A stretch of DNA of 64,000 nucleotides from Sphaerotilus montanus (GCF_013410775.1 NZ_JACCFH010000001.1:2108001-2172000); one strand, 5' to 3'; positions 27,436 to 40,533 are shown, counted from the stretch's first letter. The notes: generated by a model from the sequence alone, not told the origin. A program made the numbers and translations.

Positions 27436-28818
27436 TCAGAAACCCATGCCGCCCATGCCCCCCATCCCCGGCATGCCCTTCTTGCCGGCCAGGCGCTTCA
27501 TCATCTTCATCATGCCGCCGCCCTTCATCTTCTTCATCATGTCGCGCATTTGCTCGAACTGGTTGAGCATGCGGTTGACCTCCTGCACGTGCACACCCGC
27601 GCCGGCTGCGATGCGGCGCTTGCGGCTGGCCTTGAGCAGGTCGGGCTTGCGGCGCTCCAGCGGGGTCATGGAGTTGATGATGCCCTCCATGCGCCGCACG
27701 TCCTTCTCGGCCTTGCCCATGTCGGCTTGACCAGCCTTGGCCGCGAGTTCGGCCGGCAGCTTGTCGAGCAGGCCGCTCAGGCCGCCCATCTTCTTCATCT
27801 GGCTGATCTGGGCCAGGAAGTCGTTCAGGTCGAAGCTCTCGCCGCTCTTGACCTTGTCGGCCAGCTTCTGCGCGGCCTGGATGTCCACGCCTTTCTGGAC
27901 TTCCTCGACCAGCGCCACGATGTCGCCCATGCCGAGCACGCGGCCGGCGTGGCGCTCGGCGTCGAACACCTCCAGCCCGTCGATCTTCTCGGAGACGCCG
28001 GCAAACTTGATCGGCGCGCCGGTGATCTGCCGCACCGACAGCGCCGCACCGCCGCGCGAGTCGCCGTCGAGCTTGGTCAGCACGATGCCGGTCAGCGGCA
28101 GGGCTTCCTTGAAGGCCCGTGCGGTGTTGATCGCATCCTGGCCCTGCATGGCGTCGACGACGAACAGCGTCTCGACCGGCTTCAGCGTGGCGTGCAGGTC
28201 GCGGATCTCGGCCATCAGCGCCTCGTCGATCGCGAGGCGGCCGGCGGTGTCGACCAGCAGCACGTCGAAGAAGTGCTTCTTCGCGTAGTCGATGGCGGCC
28301 AGCGCGATGTCGTGCGGCTTCTGGTCCGGCGTGGACGGGAACCACTCGGCGCCGGCCTGCTTCGTCACGGTCTTGAGCTGCTCGATGGCGGCCGGGCGGT
28401 AGACGTCGGCGGAGACCGTCAGCACCTTCTTCTTGCGGCGCTCGATCAGGTGCTTGGCGAGCTTGGCGGTGGTGGTCGTCTTGCCGGCACCCTGCAGGCC
28501 TGCCATGAGGATGACCGCTGGCGGCTGCGTGGCGAGGTTGAGGTCGGAGACCCCTTCGCCCATGGTGGCGGCGAGTTCCTTGTGGACGATGCTGACCAGC
28601 ACCTGGCCCGGCGAGAGCGAGTTGGCCACTTCGGCGCCGAGGGCGCGGTCCTTGACGCGGGCGATGAAGTCGCGGACCACCGGCAGGGCCACGTCGGCCT
28701 CCAGCAGCGCCATGCGGACCTCGCGCAGCATGTCCTGGACGTTCGCTTCGGTGATGCGGGCCTGGCCGCGCATCGACTTGACCAGGCGTGACAGACGTTC
28801 GGAAAGGGCGGAGGCCAT
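27436..28818 (-). CDS. ffh: Signal recognition particle protein
   Basis: GTPase that with 4.5S RNA targets membrane proteins to FtsY and the translocon. The 460-residue protein has the N domain (1-90), the G domain with P-loop GLQGAGKTTTTAKLAKHL at about 108-125, DTAGRLAIDEALM and TKLDGDSRGGAALS, and the C-terminal M domain (about 295-460) ending in a Met/Gly/Lys-rich tail. It is divergent from the ccsA-like gene across 65 bases. Confidence 0.97.
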   Translation of the reverse strand: MASALSERLSRLVKSMRGQARITEANVQDMLREVRMALLEADVALPVVRDFIARVKDRALGAEVANSLSPGQVLVSIVHKELAATMGEGVSDLNLATQPPAVILMAGLQGAGKTTTTAKLAKHLIERRKKKVLTVSADVYRPAAIEQLKTVTKQAGAEWFPSTPDQKPHDIALAAIDYAKKHFFDVLLVDTAGRLAIDEALMAEIRDLHATLKPVETLFVVDAMQGQDAINTARAFKEALPLTGIVLTKLDGDSRGGAALSVRQITGAPIKFAGVSEKIDGLEVFDAERHAGRVLGMGDIVALVEEVQKGVDIQAAQKLADKVKSGESFDLNDFLAQISQMKKMGGLSGLLDKLPAELAAKAGQADMGKAEKDVRRMEGIINSMTPLERRKPDLLKASRKRRIAAGAGVHVQEVNRMLNQFEQMRDMMKKMKGGGMMKMMKRLAGKKGMPGMGGMGGMGF

Positions 28819-28883
28819 CGGGTGTCCCGGTTGACTAGGAAAAGTACACTGTGCAGGTGATTTTATCGACCCCCTCGATTCCC

Positions 28884-29714
28884 ATGGCCCACGGACTCTC
28901 CGTCTGGTCCCTGGTGCCTTCGCTGCTCGCGCTGGTGGCCTATGCCCTGGCGGTGATGCCCGGCGCCGGTGCGCTGGCCCGGCGCGCCCTGCCGCTGGCC
29001 TGGGGGCTGCACGGCGTGGCTGGTCTCGCGCACCTGCTGGGCCTCGGTCTGGTGATGGAGGGCGCGCGCTTCGGCTTCGCTCCGGCGCTGTCGGCCACGG
29101 CGTGGCTGGTGCTGGCGGTGCATGCGGTCGAGAGCCGCTTCGTGCCGCTGCCCGGCATCCGGCGGCTGCTGGCCGCGCTGGGCGGCAGCACGCTGGTGCT
29201 GGCGCTGCTGTATCCGGGCGAGGGCGGGCTGCATCCGTCGTCGCCGTGGGCGCCGCTGCACTGGATGCTCGGGCTGGCTTCCTACGGGCTGGTGGCTGCC
29301 GCGGTGCTGCATGCCGCCTGGCTCGACCGTGCCGAGCGCACCATGCGCCTGCGCATGAAGAAGCCGGGCCCGCAGGCCGAGACCTCCGCCCCCGCGCTGC
29401 CCCTGCTGACGCTGGAAAAGCTGACCTACCGCTTCGTCTGGGCCGGCTTCGTGGTGCTGTCGCTGGCGCTGGTGCTGGGTGTCTGGGTCACGCCGGTGTG
29501 GCACTGGGACCACAAGACCGTGTTCTCGCTGCTCGGCTGGCTGGTGCTGGCAGGGCTGCTGGCCGGGCGGCAGGCCTTCGGCTGGCGTGGACGGATGGCC
29601 ACGCGCGGGCTGTATGCCGGCGCCGTGCTGCTGCTGCTGGCCTATGTCGGCTCGCGCTTCGTGCTCGAAGTGCTGCTGCACCGCACGGCCTTCATCGCGA
29701 TGGCGGGCCCATGA
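28884..29714 (+). CDS. Cytochrome c assembly-like inner-membrane protein (CcsA/YpjD type)
   Basis: From the ATG at 28884 the 276-residue product is almost entirely hydrophobic, with about eight predicted helices. HWMLGLASYGLVAAAVLHAAWL and VWHWDHKTVFSLLGWLV contain the conserved His-rich and Trp-rich positions of the CcmC/CcsA heme-handling family. An upstream GTG at 28851 would add 11 residues. It is found between ffh and pilS in related genomes. Its stop overlaps the next start by four bases. Confidence 0.85.
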   Translation: MAHGLSVWSLVPSLLALVAYALAVMPGAGALARRALPLAWGLHGVAGLAHLLGLGLVMEGARFGFAPALSATAWLVLAVHAVESRFVPLPGIRRLLAALGGSTLVLALLYPGEGGLHPSSPWAPLHWMLGLASYGLVAAAVLHAAWLDRAERTMRLRMKKPGPQAETSAPALPLLTLEKLTYRFVWAGFVVLSLALVLGVWVTPVWHWDHKTVFSLLGWLVLAGLLAGRQAFGWRGRMATRGLYAGAVLLLLAYVGSRFVLEVLLHRTAFIAMAGP

Positions 29715-29965
29715 AGCTGCTGCTGATCCTGCTGACCGTGCTGGCGATCGTGTGGCTGCTGCGTGCCGCACGGCGGGTGCCTCCGCCACCAGACCGCAAC
29801 GATGTGTCGCCCGAACCGACCGGGCGGGCCGTGCAGACCCTGGCGCGCTGTGCCCACTGCGGCATGCACCTGACCTCGGCCGACAGCGAGCAGCGCGACG
29901 GCCAGGCCTATTGCTGCGCCGCACACCGGCGTGCCGGACCGCGCGCGCCGTTCGGACGGCGCTGA
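29711..29965 (+). CDS. PP0621-like small membrane-anchored zinc-ribbon protein
   Basis: An 84-residue product with one N-terminal helix (about 2-20) followed by a short Cys-rich module: CAHCGMH (CxxC) and AYCCAAH. This is the pattern of the PP0621 family, which commonly lies between ccsA-like and pilS genes. Zinc binding is inferred from the Cys/His arrangement. It overlaps the upstream gene by four bases and ends 11 bases before pilS. Confidence 0.8.
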   Translation: MKLLLILLTVLAIVWLLRAARRVPPPPDRNDVSPEPTGRAVQTLARCAHCGMHLTSADSEQRDGQAYCCAAHRRAGPRAPFGRR

Positions 29966-29976
29966 GAGGCCGCCCG

Positions 29977-31902
29977 ATGCGCACGACCGGATCGGCACCG
30001 GGCCGGGCTGACGAGGACGGCGGATTCGCCCGCTCCGAGCCGGTGCGTGAGGAAGCCTGGTTCGCGACCCTCGGTTTCGGTGCGGAGCGCACGCAGCCGA
30101 TGGACCTGGCCCGCGGGGAGACCGTTCCGCCCGGCGCGCCCCCGGGCACTGCCTCGCCGGACGGGCCTGCGCGGCGCGCGCCCGCCCCACCGCCGGAGCC
30201 GCCCCCGGCGCCAAGGCGGCACAGCCGCATCGAGCCGCCCGCGTCCTTCCAGCGCATCTTCCGCGCCTTCACCATCGCCCGTGCGCTGCTGGGTCTGCTG
30301 CTGCTCGGCATCCAGGGGCTGGTGGTCGTCTATCTGGGCGGCAAGCCGGTCTGGTCCTCGCTGCTGGTGTGTGGTGCGCAGGTGCTGGCGGCGCTGGCGA
30401 TGCTGGCCTGGCCGGTGCCGCCAGCGGGCTACATGGCCGCGTCCGGCCACCTGCGCAGCCGCTGGGCGCTGGCGACCATCGGCGTGGACCTGCTGGCCTT
30501 CACGCTGCTGCTGTTCGCGGCCGGGCCGGCGGTGAATGCCGCGGCGCTGTACATGCTGCCGGTGCTGATGGCGGCCACGCTGATGCCACGGCGCCATGCC
30601 TACGGCGTGGCCTCTGGCGTGGTGCTGCTGCTGGCCGCCGCATGGTGGGGGGCGCTGACCGAGGTCGAGATGGCTGCGGCGCTGATGCAGGCCGGCATCG
30701 CCGGCGGCGGCGTGCTGACCATCGCGATGCTGGCCGGGCAGTTGTCGGACCGCCTGGCCCGGCAGGAAGTGACCGCCCGCAGCACGCTCGAACTCGCCCG
30801 CCAGCAGGCCCGCCTGAACCGGCTGATGATCGAGGAGATGCAGGACGGTGTCATGGTCGCCGACCGTGACGGGCGCGTGCAGGCGGCCAACCCGGCGGCG
30901 CTGCAGCTCATCGGGGCGCCGGTGGCGCGGCGCTTCCTGCCCTTCGACCTGCACCACCTGCCGGCCTGGCAGCCGCTGCGCGACGCACTGGCGCGTGGCT
31001 ACGCGAACGGTGTCTGGCCGGAAGGCGGGCAGGAGCTCAGCCTGCGTCTGGCGCCACCGGGTGCCGATGCCCCCTCCGAGGAGCGCCCGCTGCGGGTGCG
31101 CATGCGGTTCACGCGACGGCGCGATGCCCGCTCGGGGGAGGCGCTGTGCGTGCTGTTCCTGGAGGACGTGCGCACATTGCGCCAGCGCGCCCGACAGGAA
31201 AAGCTCGCCGCGATGGGCCGGGTCTCGGCCGGCATTGCCCACGAGATCCGCAACCCGCTGGCCGCCATCGCCCAGGCCAACGCGCTGCTCGCCGAAGACC
31301 TCACCGAGCCCGGCCAGCAGCGCCTGAGCCAGATGGTGGCCGACAACGTCGAGCGGCTGCAGCGCATCGTCGATGACGTGGCCGAGGTCTCGCCGGGCGG
31401 GTCGAGCGACGCGCCGGTGATCGAGCTGGGCACCGAGGTGGCGCGGCTGTGTGCCGAGTGGGCGCGCACGGCGGGCCTGCCGGCGGACGACAGCAGCGCG
31501 CTGTTCGTGGACACGGGCGACGAGCCGTTGCCGGTGCGCTTCGATCCGGAGCACCTGCGGCGCGTGCTGGTCAACCTGCTCGACAACGCGCTGCGCCACG
31601 GCAGCGGCCAGCCGCACGCGGTGTGGGTGCGCGTGGCGGCCCGGGCACAGGGGCATGTCGAGCTGTCGGTGGCCAGCGACGGCGAGGTGATCGCCCCCGA
31701 CGTGGAGCCGCACCTGTTCGAACCCTTCTTCTCGACCCGCAGCCGCGGCACCGGGCTGGGCCTCTACATCTGCCGCGAGCTGTGCGAGCGCTACGGCGCC
31801 TCGATCGATTTCCGCCCCCGCGGGCCCGGCGCCCGCCACCGCAATGTCTTTCTGGTGGGGATGCCGCGCGTTGCCCTGCAGTCTCCCGAGGTCACTCCAT
31901 GA
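29977..31902 (+). CDS. pilS: Two-component sensor histidine kinase PilS
   Basis: Membrane kinase that controls type IV pilin transcription through PilR. The 641-residue protein has an unusually long Pro-rich cytoplasmic N-terminus (about 1-90), six membrane helices (about 95-260), a PAS-like segment (about 290-390; EEMQDGVMVADRDGRVQAANPA), the H-box GIAHEIRNPLAAI with His422, and the ATPase region (DNALRHGSG, GTGLGLYIC). pilR overlaps by four bases, as in other PilSR pairs. Confidence 0.92.
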   Translation: MRTTGSAPGRADEDGGFARSEPVREEAWFATLGFGAERTQPMDLARGETVPPGAPPGTASPDGPARRAPAPPPEPPPAPRRHSRIEPPASFQRIFRAFTIARALLGLLLLGIQGLVVVYLGGKPVWSSLLVCGAQVLAALAMLAWPVPPAGYMAASGHLRSRWALATIGVDLLAFTLLLFAAGPAVNAAALYMLPVLMAATLMPRRHAYGVASGVVLLLAAAWWGALTEVEMAAALMQAGIAGGGVLTIAMLAGQLSDRLARQEVTARSTLELARQQARLNRLMIEEMQDGVMVADRDGRVQAANPAALQLIGAPVARRFLPFDLHHLPAWQPLRDALARGYANGVWPEGGQELSLRLAPPGADAPSEERPLRVRMRFTRRRDARSGEALCVLFLEDVRTLRQRARQEKLAAMGRVSAGIAHEIRNPLAAIAQANALLAEDLTEPGQQRLSQMVADNVERLQRIVDDVAEVSPGGSSDAPVIELGTEVARLCAEWARTAGLPADDSSALFVDTGDEPLPVRFDPEHLRRVLVNLLDNALRHGSGQPHAVWVRVAARAQGHVELSVASDGEVIAPDVEPHLFEPFFSTRSRGTGLGLYICRELCERYGASIDFRPRGPGARHRNVFLVGMPRVALQSPEVTP

Positions 31903-33434
31903 ACTACCCCGCGACGCCCCGGCTGCTGGTCGTCGATGACGAGCCCGATCTGCGCACGCTCTACGAGCTGGCGCTGCTGCGCGAGGGCTATGACATCGAC
32001 ACCGCCGGCACGGTCGAAGAGGCCTGGACCCTGCTGGGTGCCGCCCGCTACAGCGCCATCATCACCGACATGCGCCTGCCCGACGGCACCGGGCTGGACC
32101 TGCTGCGCCGGCTGGAGCAGGCCGGTCGGCCCGAGAAGACCATCGTCATCACTGCCTACGGTTCGGCCGAGAACGCGGTGCAGGCGCTCAAGTCCGGCGC
32201 CTACGACTACCTGACCAAGCCGGTGGATCTGCGGCAGTTCCGCAGCGTGGTGGCCTCGGCGCTCGGACGTGGTCCGGCGGTCGCTGCGGCGCCGGCAGTG
32301 CGCGGGTCGGGGCGGGTCACCCCCCGGCCAGCGGCACCGCCGGTCGTGGCGGATGCCCTGCAGCGCATGGGCGGACGCACGCCGGTGATGCAGCAGGTGC
32401 GGGTGCTGATCGACAAGGTCGCGCGCAGCATGGCGCCGGTGCTGGTCCACGGCGAATCGGGCACCGGCAAGGAACTGGTGGCGCGGGCCATCCACCAGGT
32501 CAGCCAGCGGGCGGGCGGGCCATGCATCGCGGTCAACTGCGGCGCGATCCCCGAGCAGCTGCTGGAGGCGGAGTTCTTCGGCTACCGCAAGGGGGCCTTC
32601 ACCGGTGCCCACGAGGACCGCGAGGGCTTCTTCCAGGCTTCGTCCGGCGGCACGCTCTTCCTCGACGAGATCGGCGACCTGCCGCTGGCGATGCAGAGCA
32701 AGCTGCTGCGGGTGATCCAGGAGCGGGCGGTGCGGCCGGTGGGGGCGGTGGCGGAGGTGCCGCTGGATGTGCGCATCGTCAGCGCGACGCACAAGGACCT
32801 GGCCTGCGAGGTGGCGGCGGGGCGCTTCCGGCAGGACCTGTTCTACCGGCTCAACGTGATCCAGATCCGCGTGCCGCCGCTGCGCGAGCGGCTGGACGAC
32901 CTGCCGGTGCTGTGCGACATGGTGCTGGCCCGCGTGGCAGGCGAATCGGCGCTGGCGGAGGTGCCGCGGCTGACCGACGCCGCGCTGCGTGCGCTGGCGC
33001 AGTACACCTTCCCGGGCAATGTCCGCGAACTGGAGAACCTCCTGCACCGCGCGGTGGCGTTGTCGTCCGGCGGCCAGATCGACGTGGCGGATCTGGGGCT
33101 GGCCGAGACGCCGGCCAGTCCCGCCGTCGCGGAGTCCGCAATTTCCTTGCCGGCGGGCGGGCCGCCGGTCGACACGGCGGCGGTGCCTGCTGCTGCCGCG
33201 GTGGTGGGGGCCGACGTGCTGCCGGCCGATCTGGTGGCGTATCTCGACGACGTCGAGCGCGAGGTGCTGGTGCGCGCGCTGGAACACCACCGCTACAACC
33301 GCACCGCCGCCGGTGCCGCGATGGGCCTGACGCTGCGCCAGATGCGCTACCGCATGGCGCGGCTGGGCATCCAGGTGGCCGGCGACGCGCTGACGGTCGA
33401 GGACGCCGACGCGCTCGGCGATCTGGCGCCATGA
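31899..33434 (+). CDS. pilR: Sigma-54-dependent response regulator PilR
   Basis: A 511-residue NtrC-type activator: receiver domain (1-125) with phospho-acceptor Asp57 in IITDMRLPDG, AAA+ domain with Walker A GESGTGKE near 185-192 and the sigma-54-contacting GAFTGA near 232-238, and a C-terminal Fis-type helix-turn-helix (NRTAAGAAMGLTLRQMRYR). It would activate pilA and related genes from a -24/-12 promoter; none of those targets is in this window. It overlaps both neighbours by four bases. Confidence 0.94.
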   Translation: MNYPATPRLLVVDDEPDLRTLYELALLREGYDIDTAGTVEEAWTLLGAARYSAIITDMRLPDGTGLDLLRRLEQAGRPEKTIVITAYGSAENAVQALKSGAYDYLTKPVDLRQFRSVVASALGRGPAVAAAPAVRGSGRVTPRPAAPPVVADALQRMGGRTPVMQQVRVLIDKVARSMAPVLVHGESGTGKELVARAIHQVSQRAGGPCIAVNCGAIPEQLLEAEFFGYRKGAFTGAHEDREGFFQASSGGTLFLDEIGDLPLAMQSKLLRVIQERAVRPVGAVAEVPLDVRIVSATHKDLACEVAAGRFRQDLFYRLNVIQIRVPPLRERLDDLPVLCDMVLARVAGESALAEVPRLTDAALRALAQYTFPGNVRELENLLHRAVALSSGGQIDVADLGLAETPASPAVAESAISLPAGGPPVDTAAVPAAAAVVGADVLPADLVAYLDDVEREVLVRALEHHRYNRTAAGAAMGLTLRQMRYRMARLGIQVAGDALTVEDADALGDLAP

Positions 33435-34021
33435 GCGGCGGTCTGCGGTGGCGGCGCCGCCATGCGGCGCGGCGCGGGGCGTGGCAGGACGGCTGGTACC
33501 GGCGTGCGCGCCGGGTGCCGAGCCCGAACTTCGGCCCGCGCCCGCCGGGACTGCCGGTGCGGCTGGCGGTGGTGCACTCGATCAGCCTGCCGCCCGGGCG
33601 CTACGGTGGCGACGCGATCGAGCGCTTCTTCACCAACCAGCTCGATCCGGCGGGCCACCCCTATTTCGCGGGACTGGCCGGCGTGGCGGTTTCGGCACAT
33701 TTCCTGGTGCGGCGAGGCGGCGAGGTGGTGCAGTTCGTCCGCGTCGACGACCGGGCCTGGCATGCGGGCGCCTCGGTCTGGCGCGGCGTGCCGAACTGCA
33801 ATGACTACGCGCTGGGGATCGAACTGGAGGGGCTCGAAGGCCAGCGGTTCGAGGCCGCGCAGTACCGCGCCACGGCCCGCCTGCTGCGTGACGCCGCGTC
33901 TGTCTGGCCCGTCGCGGAAGTGGTCGGTCACGAACATGTGGCGCCCGGCCGCAAGGGCGATCCCGGCCCCGGATTCGACTGGCGGCGGCTGGCCAGGCTG
34001 CTGCGCCGCAGCATGAAGTGA
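33431..34021 (+). CDS. ampD: 1,6-anhydro-N-acetylmuramyl-L-alanine amidase
   Basis: Cytoplasmic zinc amidase of peptidoglycan recycling; its loss induces AmpC beta-lactamase in species that have AmpR. The 196-residue protein has VVHSISLPPGRYGG with the first zinc His, DDRAWHAGASVWRG, the family core NDYALGIELEG, and VVGHEHVAPGRKGDPG with the remaining zinc ligands His and Asp. The start overlaps pilR by four bases. Confidence 0.95.
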   Translation: MSGGLRWRRRHAARRGAWQDGWYRRARRVPSPNFGPRPPGLPVRLAVVHSISLPPGRYGGDAIERFFTNQLDPAGHPYFAGLAGVAVSAHFLVRRGGEVVQFVRVDDRAWHAGASVWRGVPNCNDYALGIELEGLEGQRFEAAQYRATARLLRDAASVWPVAEVVGHEHVAPGRKGDPGPGFDWRRLARLLRRSMK

Positions 34022-34053
34022 ACATCCTGGGCAGTCCGTGATTTGTCAATGGG

Positions 34054-34069
34054 ACACTAGCGGTAGTGT
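34054..34069 (+). promoter_or_regulatory. NrdR box 1
   Basis: ACACTAGCGGTAGTGT is a near-perfect 16-base palindrome that matches the ACAC-TA...TA-GTGT pattern of NrdR boxes. NrdR represses ribonucleotide reductase genes by binding two such boxes three helical turns apart. Confidence 0.75.
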
Positions 34070-34085
34070 TGAAAATTTTCTGATC

Positions 34086-34101
34086 ACACTACCTGTAGCG
34101 T
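34086..34101 (+). promoter_or_regulatory. NrdR box 2
   Basis: ACACTACCTGTAGCGT keeps ACACTA and TAG-GT of the NrdR pattern with one mismatch. It starts exactly 32 bases after box 1 (16-base gap), the spacing seen for paired NrdR boxes, and overlaps the probable -35 region of the nrdA promoter (-10 candidate TATTCT at 34107-34112). Confidence 0.75.
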
Positions 34102-34132
34102 AGTGCTATTCTTGGAGCCAAGAAACAAAGCC

Positions 34133-34166
34133 AAGGCGCCTTCTTCATGACGGTGCCTTTTTCTTT
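34133..34166 (+). terminator. Terminator-like hairpin in the nrdA leader
   Basis: AAGGCGCC (34133-34140) pairs with GGTGCCTT (34152-34159) with one G-U, an 11-base loop, and is followed by TTTTCTTT up to 34166. It lies downstream of the NrdR boxes and candidate -10 but 42 bases before the nrdA start, so it could act as an attenuator. It cannot be the terminator of ampD alone without also lying in the nrdA transcript. Confidence 0.6.
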
Positions 34167-34208
34167 GTGCCGTCACGACAAGGCAAGACAAGAAGGAGCG
34201 CCCGCCCC

Positions 34209-38270
<4,062 letters not shown>

Positions 38271-38346
38271 GTCCGACCCGTCCATGACCACGGGATGAAA
38301 CCGTCCGGACACCAGCGCTTCGGGGCTTGAAACCCCCAAGAATTGC

Positions 38347-38375
38347 TTGGTGTTTGGACACAACATTCCGATAAT
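38347..38375 (+). promoter_or_regulatory. Putative promoter of nrdB
   Basis: TTGGTG at 38347-38352 and GATAAT at 38370-38375 are separated by 17 bases, ahead of the nrdB start at 38399. It suggests that nrdB can be transcribed separately from nrdA. No second pair of NrdR boxes is visible here. The predicted start lies close to the ribosome-binding site AGGA at 38387-38390, so the leader would be very short. Confidence 0.45.
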
Positions 38376-38398
38376 TCACCCCCACTAGGAAGTCAGAC

Positions 38399-39532
38399 AT
38401 GCTGGTCTGGGAAGACACCCCGCGTTCCACGCCCACCCCCTCGAATTTCACTGAACCGAACGGCGCACACGCCGCATCGGAAGCAGCTTCGACGGCCGTG
38501 CGCGGCGCGAGCGAGCGCCGCGTCAACGCCGCCGACAAGCGCATCATCAACGCCAAGACGGACGTCAACCAGCTCGTTCCGTTCAAGTACAAGTGGGCCT
38601 GGGACAAGTACCTCGCCACCTGCGCCAACCACTGGATGCCGCAGGAAGTGAACATGAGCCGCGACATCGCGCTGTGGAAAGACCCGAATGGTCTGACCGA
38701 AGACGAGCGCCGCATCGTCAAGCGCAACCTCGGTTTCTTCACCACCGCCGACTCGCTGGCCGCCAACAACATCGTGCTGGGCACCTACCGCCACATCACG
38801 GCGCCCGAGTGCCGCCAGTTCCTGCTGCGCCAGGCGTTCGAAGAAGCGATCCACACCCACGCCTACCAGTACATCGTCGAGAGCCTCGGGCTGGACGAGG
38901 GCGAGGTGTTCAACGCCTACAACGAAGTCCAGTCGATCCGCGACAAGGACGAGTTCCTGATCCCCTTCATCGAGGCGATCATGGACCCGCACTTCAAGAC
39001 CGGCACGCCCGAGACCGACCAGACGCTGCTGAAGTCGCTGATCGTGTTCGCGTGCCTGATGGAAGGGCTGTTCTTCTACGTCGGCTTCACGCAGATCCTG
39101 GCGCTGGGTCGCCAGAACAAGATGACGGGCGCTGCCGAGCAGTACCAGTACATCCTGCGCGACGAGTCGATGCACTGCAACTTCGGCATCGACCTGATCA
39201 ACGCGCTGAAGCTGGAGAACCCGCACCTGTGGACCGCGGAGTTCAAGGCCGAGATCGTCGCGCTGTTCCGCAAGGCGGTCGATCTGGAGTACGCCTACGC
39301 CGAGGACACCATGCCCCGTGGCGTGCTCGGCATGAACGCGGCGATGTTCAAGGGCTACCTGCGCTACATCGCCAACCGGCGCGCGGTGCAGATCGGTCTC
39401 GACGAGCTGTTCCCCGGAGAGGAAAACCCCTTCCCGTGGATGAGCGAGATGATCGATCTGAAGAAGGAACGCAACTTCTTCGAAACCCGCGTGATCGAGT
39501 ACCAAACCGGCGGCGCGCTGTCCTGGGATTGA
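38399..39532 (+). CDS. nrdB: Ribonucleoside-diphosphate reductase beta subunit, class Ia
   Basis: Provides the diferric-tyrosyl radical. The 377-residue protein has Asp118, Glu149 and His152 as iron ligands ([21 protein letters not shown]) and Tyr156 in the position of the radical Tyr, which follows the EXXH by four residues as in E. coli NrdB. Other ligands lie in DESMHCNFG. Length is normal. There is a Ser/Thr/Pro-rich N-terminal extension of about 45 residues. Confidence 0.96.
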   Translation: MLVWEDTPRSTPTPSNFTEPNGAHAASEAASTAVRGASERRVNAADKRIINAKTDVNQLVPFKYKWAWDKYLATCANHWMPQEVNMSRDIALWKDPNGLTEDERRIVKRNLGFFTTADSLAANNIVLGTYRHITAPECRQFLLRQAFEEAIHTHAYQYIVESLGLDEGEVFNAYNEVQSIRDKDEFLIPFIEAIMDPHFKTGTPETDQTLLKSLIVFACLMEGLFFYVGFTQILALGRQNKMTGAAEQYQYILRDESMHCNFGIDLINALKLENPHLWTAEFKAEIVALFRKAVDLEYAYAEDTMPRGVLGMNAAMFKGYLRYIANRRAVQIGLDELFPGEENPFPWMSEMIDLKKERNFFETRVIEYQTGGALSWD

Positions 39533-39679
39533 TGAACACCACCATCCCGTGCAGCCCGACCGCCCCCTGCATTCAAGGTCGCCGACGGTCTCCTGCAGAC
39601 CGACTGGCCGATCGAGGATCATCCGGGGCCTTGTCCGGCGCCCGGGTGTGTTGTGTCAACCTCATCTAGGAGAACTGTG

Positions 39680-40456
39680 ATGGCATCGAAGAAGACGGCT
39701 GCGGCCCCCAAGGCTGTCGCGGCAACACCGGCCGCAACCCCTGCTGCCAAGCCCGCGAAAAAGGCCGCCCAGGCCGCTGCACCGGTTGAAGTCGTGGTGG
39801 CGGCTGCGCCGGCTCCGGCACCTGCTGCGGCGCCTGTGAAGAAGGCTGCTGCGAAGAAGGCCGCTGCGCCGAAGACGGCGGCCGCTCCGGTGGCTGTTGC
39901 TGCTGCCCCGGCACCGGAACCGGCGCCCGCACCGGCGCCGGTCGCCGCGCCTGCCGCGCCGGCCAAGAAGGCTCCGGCCAAGAAGGCCGCTGCCGTGGCT
40001 GCTCCTGCTCCGGCGCCGGTCGCTGCTGCACCGGTGGCCGTGGCTGCTCCTGCCGCTGCGCCGAAGAAGGCTGCTGCGAAGAAGAAGGCGGCACCGGTCG
40101 CTGAAGTGGCGGCTCCTGCGCCGGCACCCGCACCGGTCGAGGCCCCCGCCCCGGCACCGGCGAAGAAGGCTGCCGCGAAGAAGCCGGCTGCCAAGAAGGC
40201 TGCCGCCGTGGCTGCCCCGGTCGCTGCACCTGCCCCCGCGCCTGTGGAAGCACCGGCCCCCGCGCCGGCCGCCAAGCCGGCCAAGAAGGCTGCTGCGCCG
40301 AAGAAGGCTGCAGCCACCAAGGAAGTCGCCGCTGCCAAGCCGGCTGCGAAGAAGACCGCCAAGAAGGCCGTGCCGGCTTCGGCATCGTCCTCGACCGCCA
40401 AGACCACGCTCAGCCCGCAGGCCGCCTGGCCCTTCCCGACGGGCGAAAAGCCCTGA
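39680..40456 (+). CDS. Lys/Ala/Pro-rich histone H1-like protein
   Basis: A 258-residue, strongly basic, low-complexity product made of repeated KKAA, APAPAP and PAKKA units, with only a short non-repetitive end (TTLSPQAAWPFPTGEKP). Such proteins resemble the AlgP/H1-like nucleoid proteins of Gammaproteobacteria and Betaproteobacteria, which bind DNA through Lys-rich tails. The ATG at 39680 is preceded by AGGAGA at 39668-39673. The repeats are at the protein level and codon use is GC-rich. DNA binding is inferred from composition. Confidence 0.8.
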   Translation: MASKKTAAAPKAVAATPAATPAAKPAKKAAQAAAPVEVVVAAAPAPAPAAAPVKKAAAKKAAAPKTAAAPVAVAAAPAPEPAPAPAPVAAPAAPAKKAPAKKAAAVAAPAPAPVAAAPVAVAAPAAAPKKAAAKKKAAPVAEVAAPAPAPAPVEAPAPAPAKKAAAKKPAAKKAAAVAAPVAAPAPAPVEAPAPAPAAKPAKKAAAPKKAAATKEVAAAKPAAKKTAKKAVPASASSSTAKTTLSPQAAWPFPTGEKP

Positions 40457-40491
40457 GTGAACGCGTCGGCGCCTCGGCGTCTATGACCTGA

Positions 40492-40517
40492 AAGCCCGGC
40501 AGATGCCGGGCTTTTTT
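40492..40517 (+). terminator. Intrinsic terminator after the histone-like gene
   Basis: AAGCCCGGCA (40492-40501) and TGCCGGGCTT (40504-40513) form a 10-base inverted repeat with a very short centre, followed by six T at 40512-40517. It also lies just before the convergent DUF3237 gene. Confidence 0.92.
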
Positions 40518-40533
40518 CATGGCCTGGACGCGG

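Noticed and set aside
27340-28791. 483-codon plus-strand frame opposite ffh
   Set aside because: Shadow frame rich in His and Asp; ffh on the minus strand is unambiguous.
39532-39669. 45-codon ORF starting in the nrdB stop (ATGA overlap) and ending just before the histone-like gene
   Set aside because: The predicted peptide ([20 protein letters not shown] and on) has no recognisable features; the overlap may be chance in a GC-rich gap, and the ribosome-binding region for it is poor.
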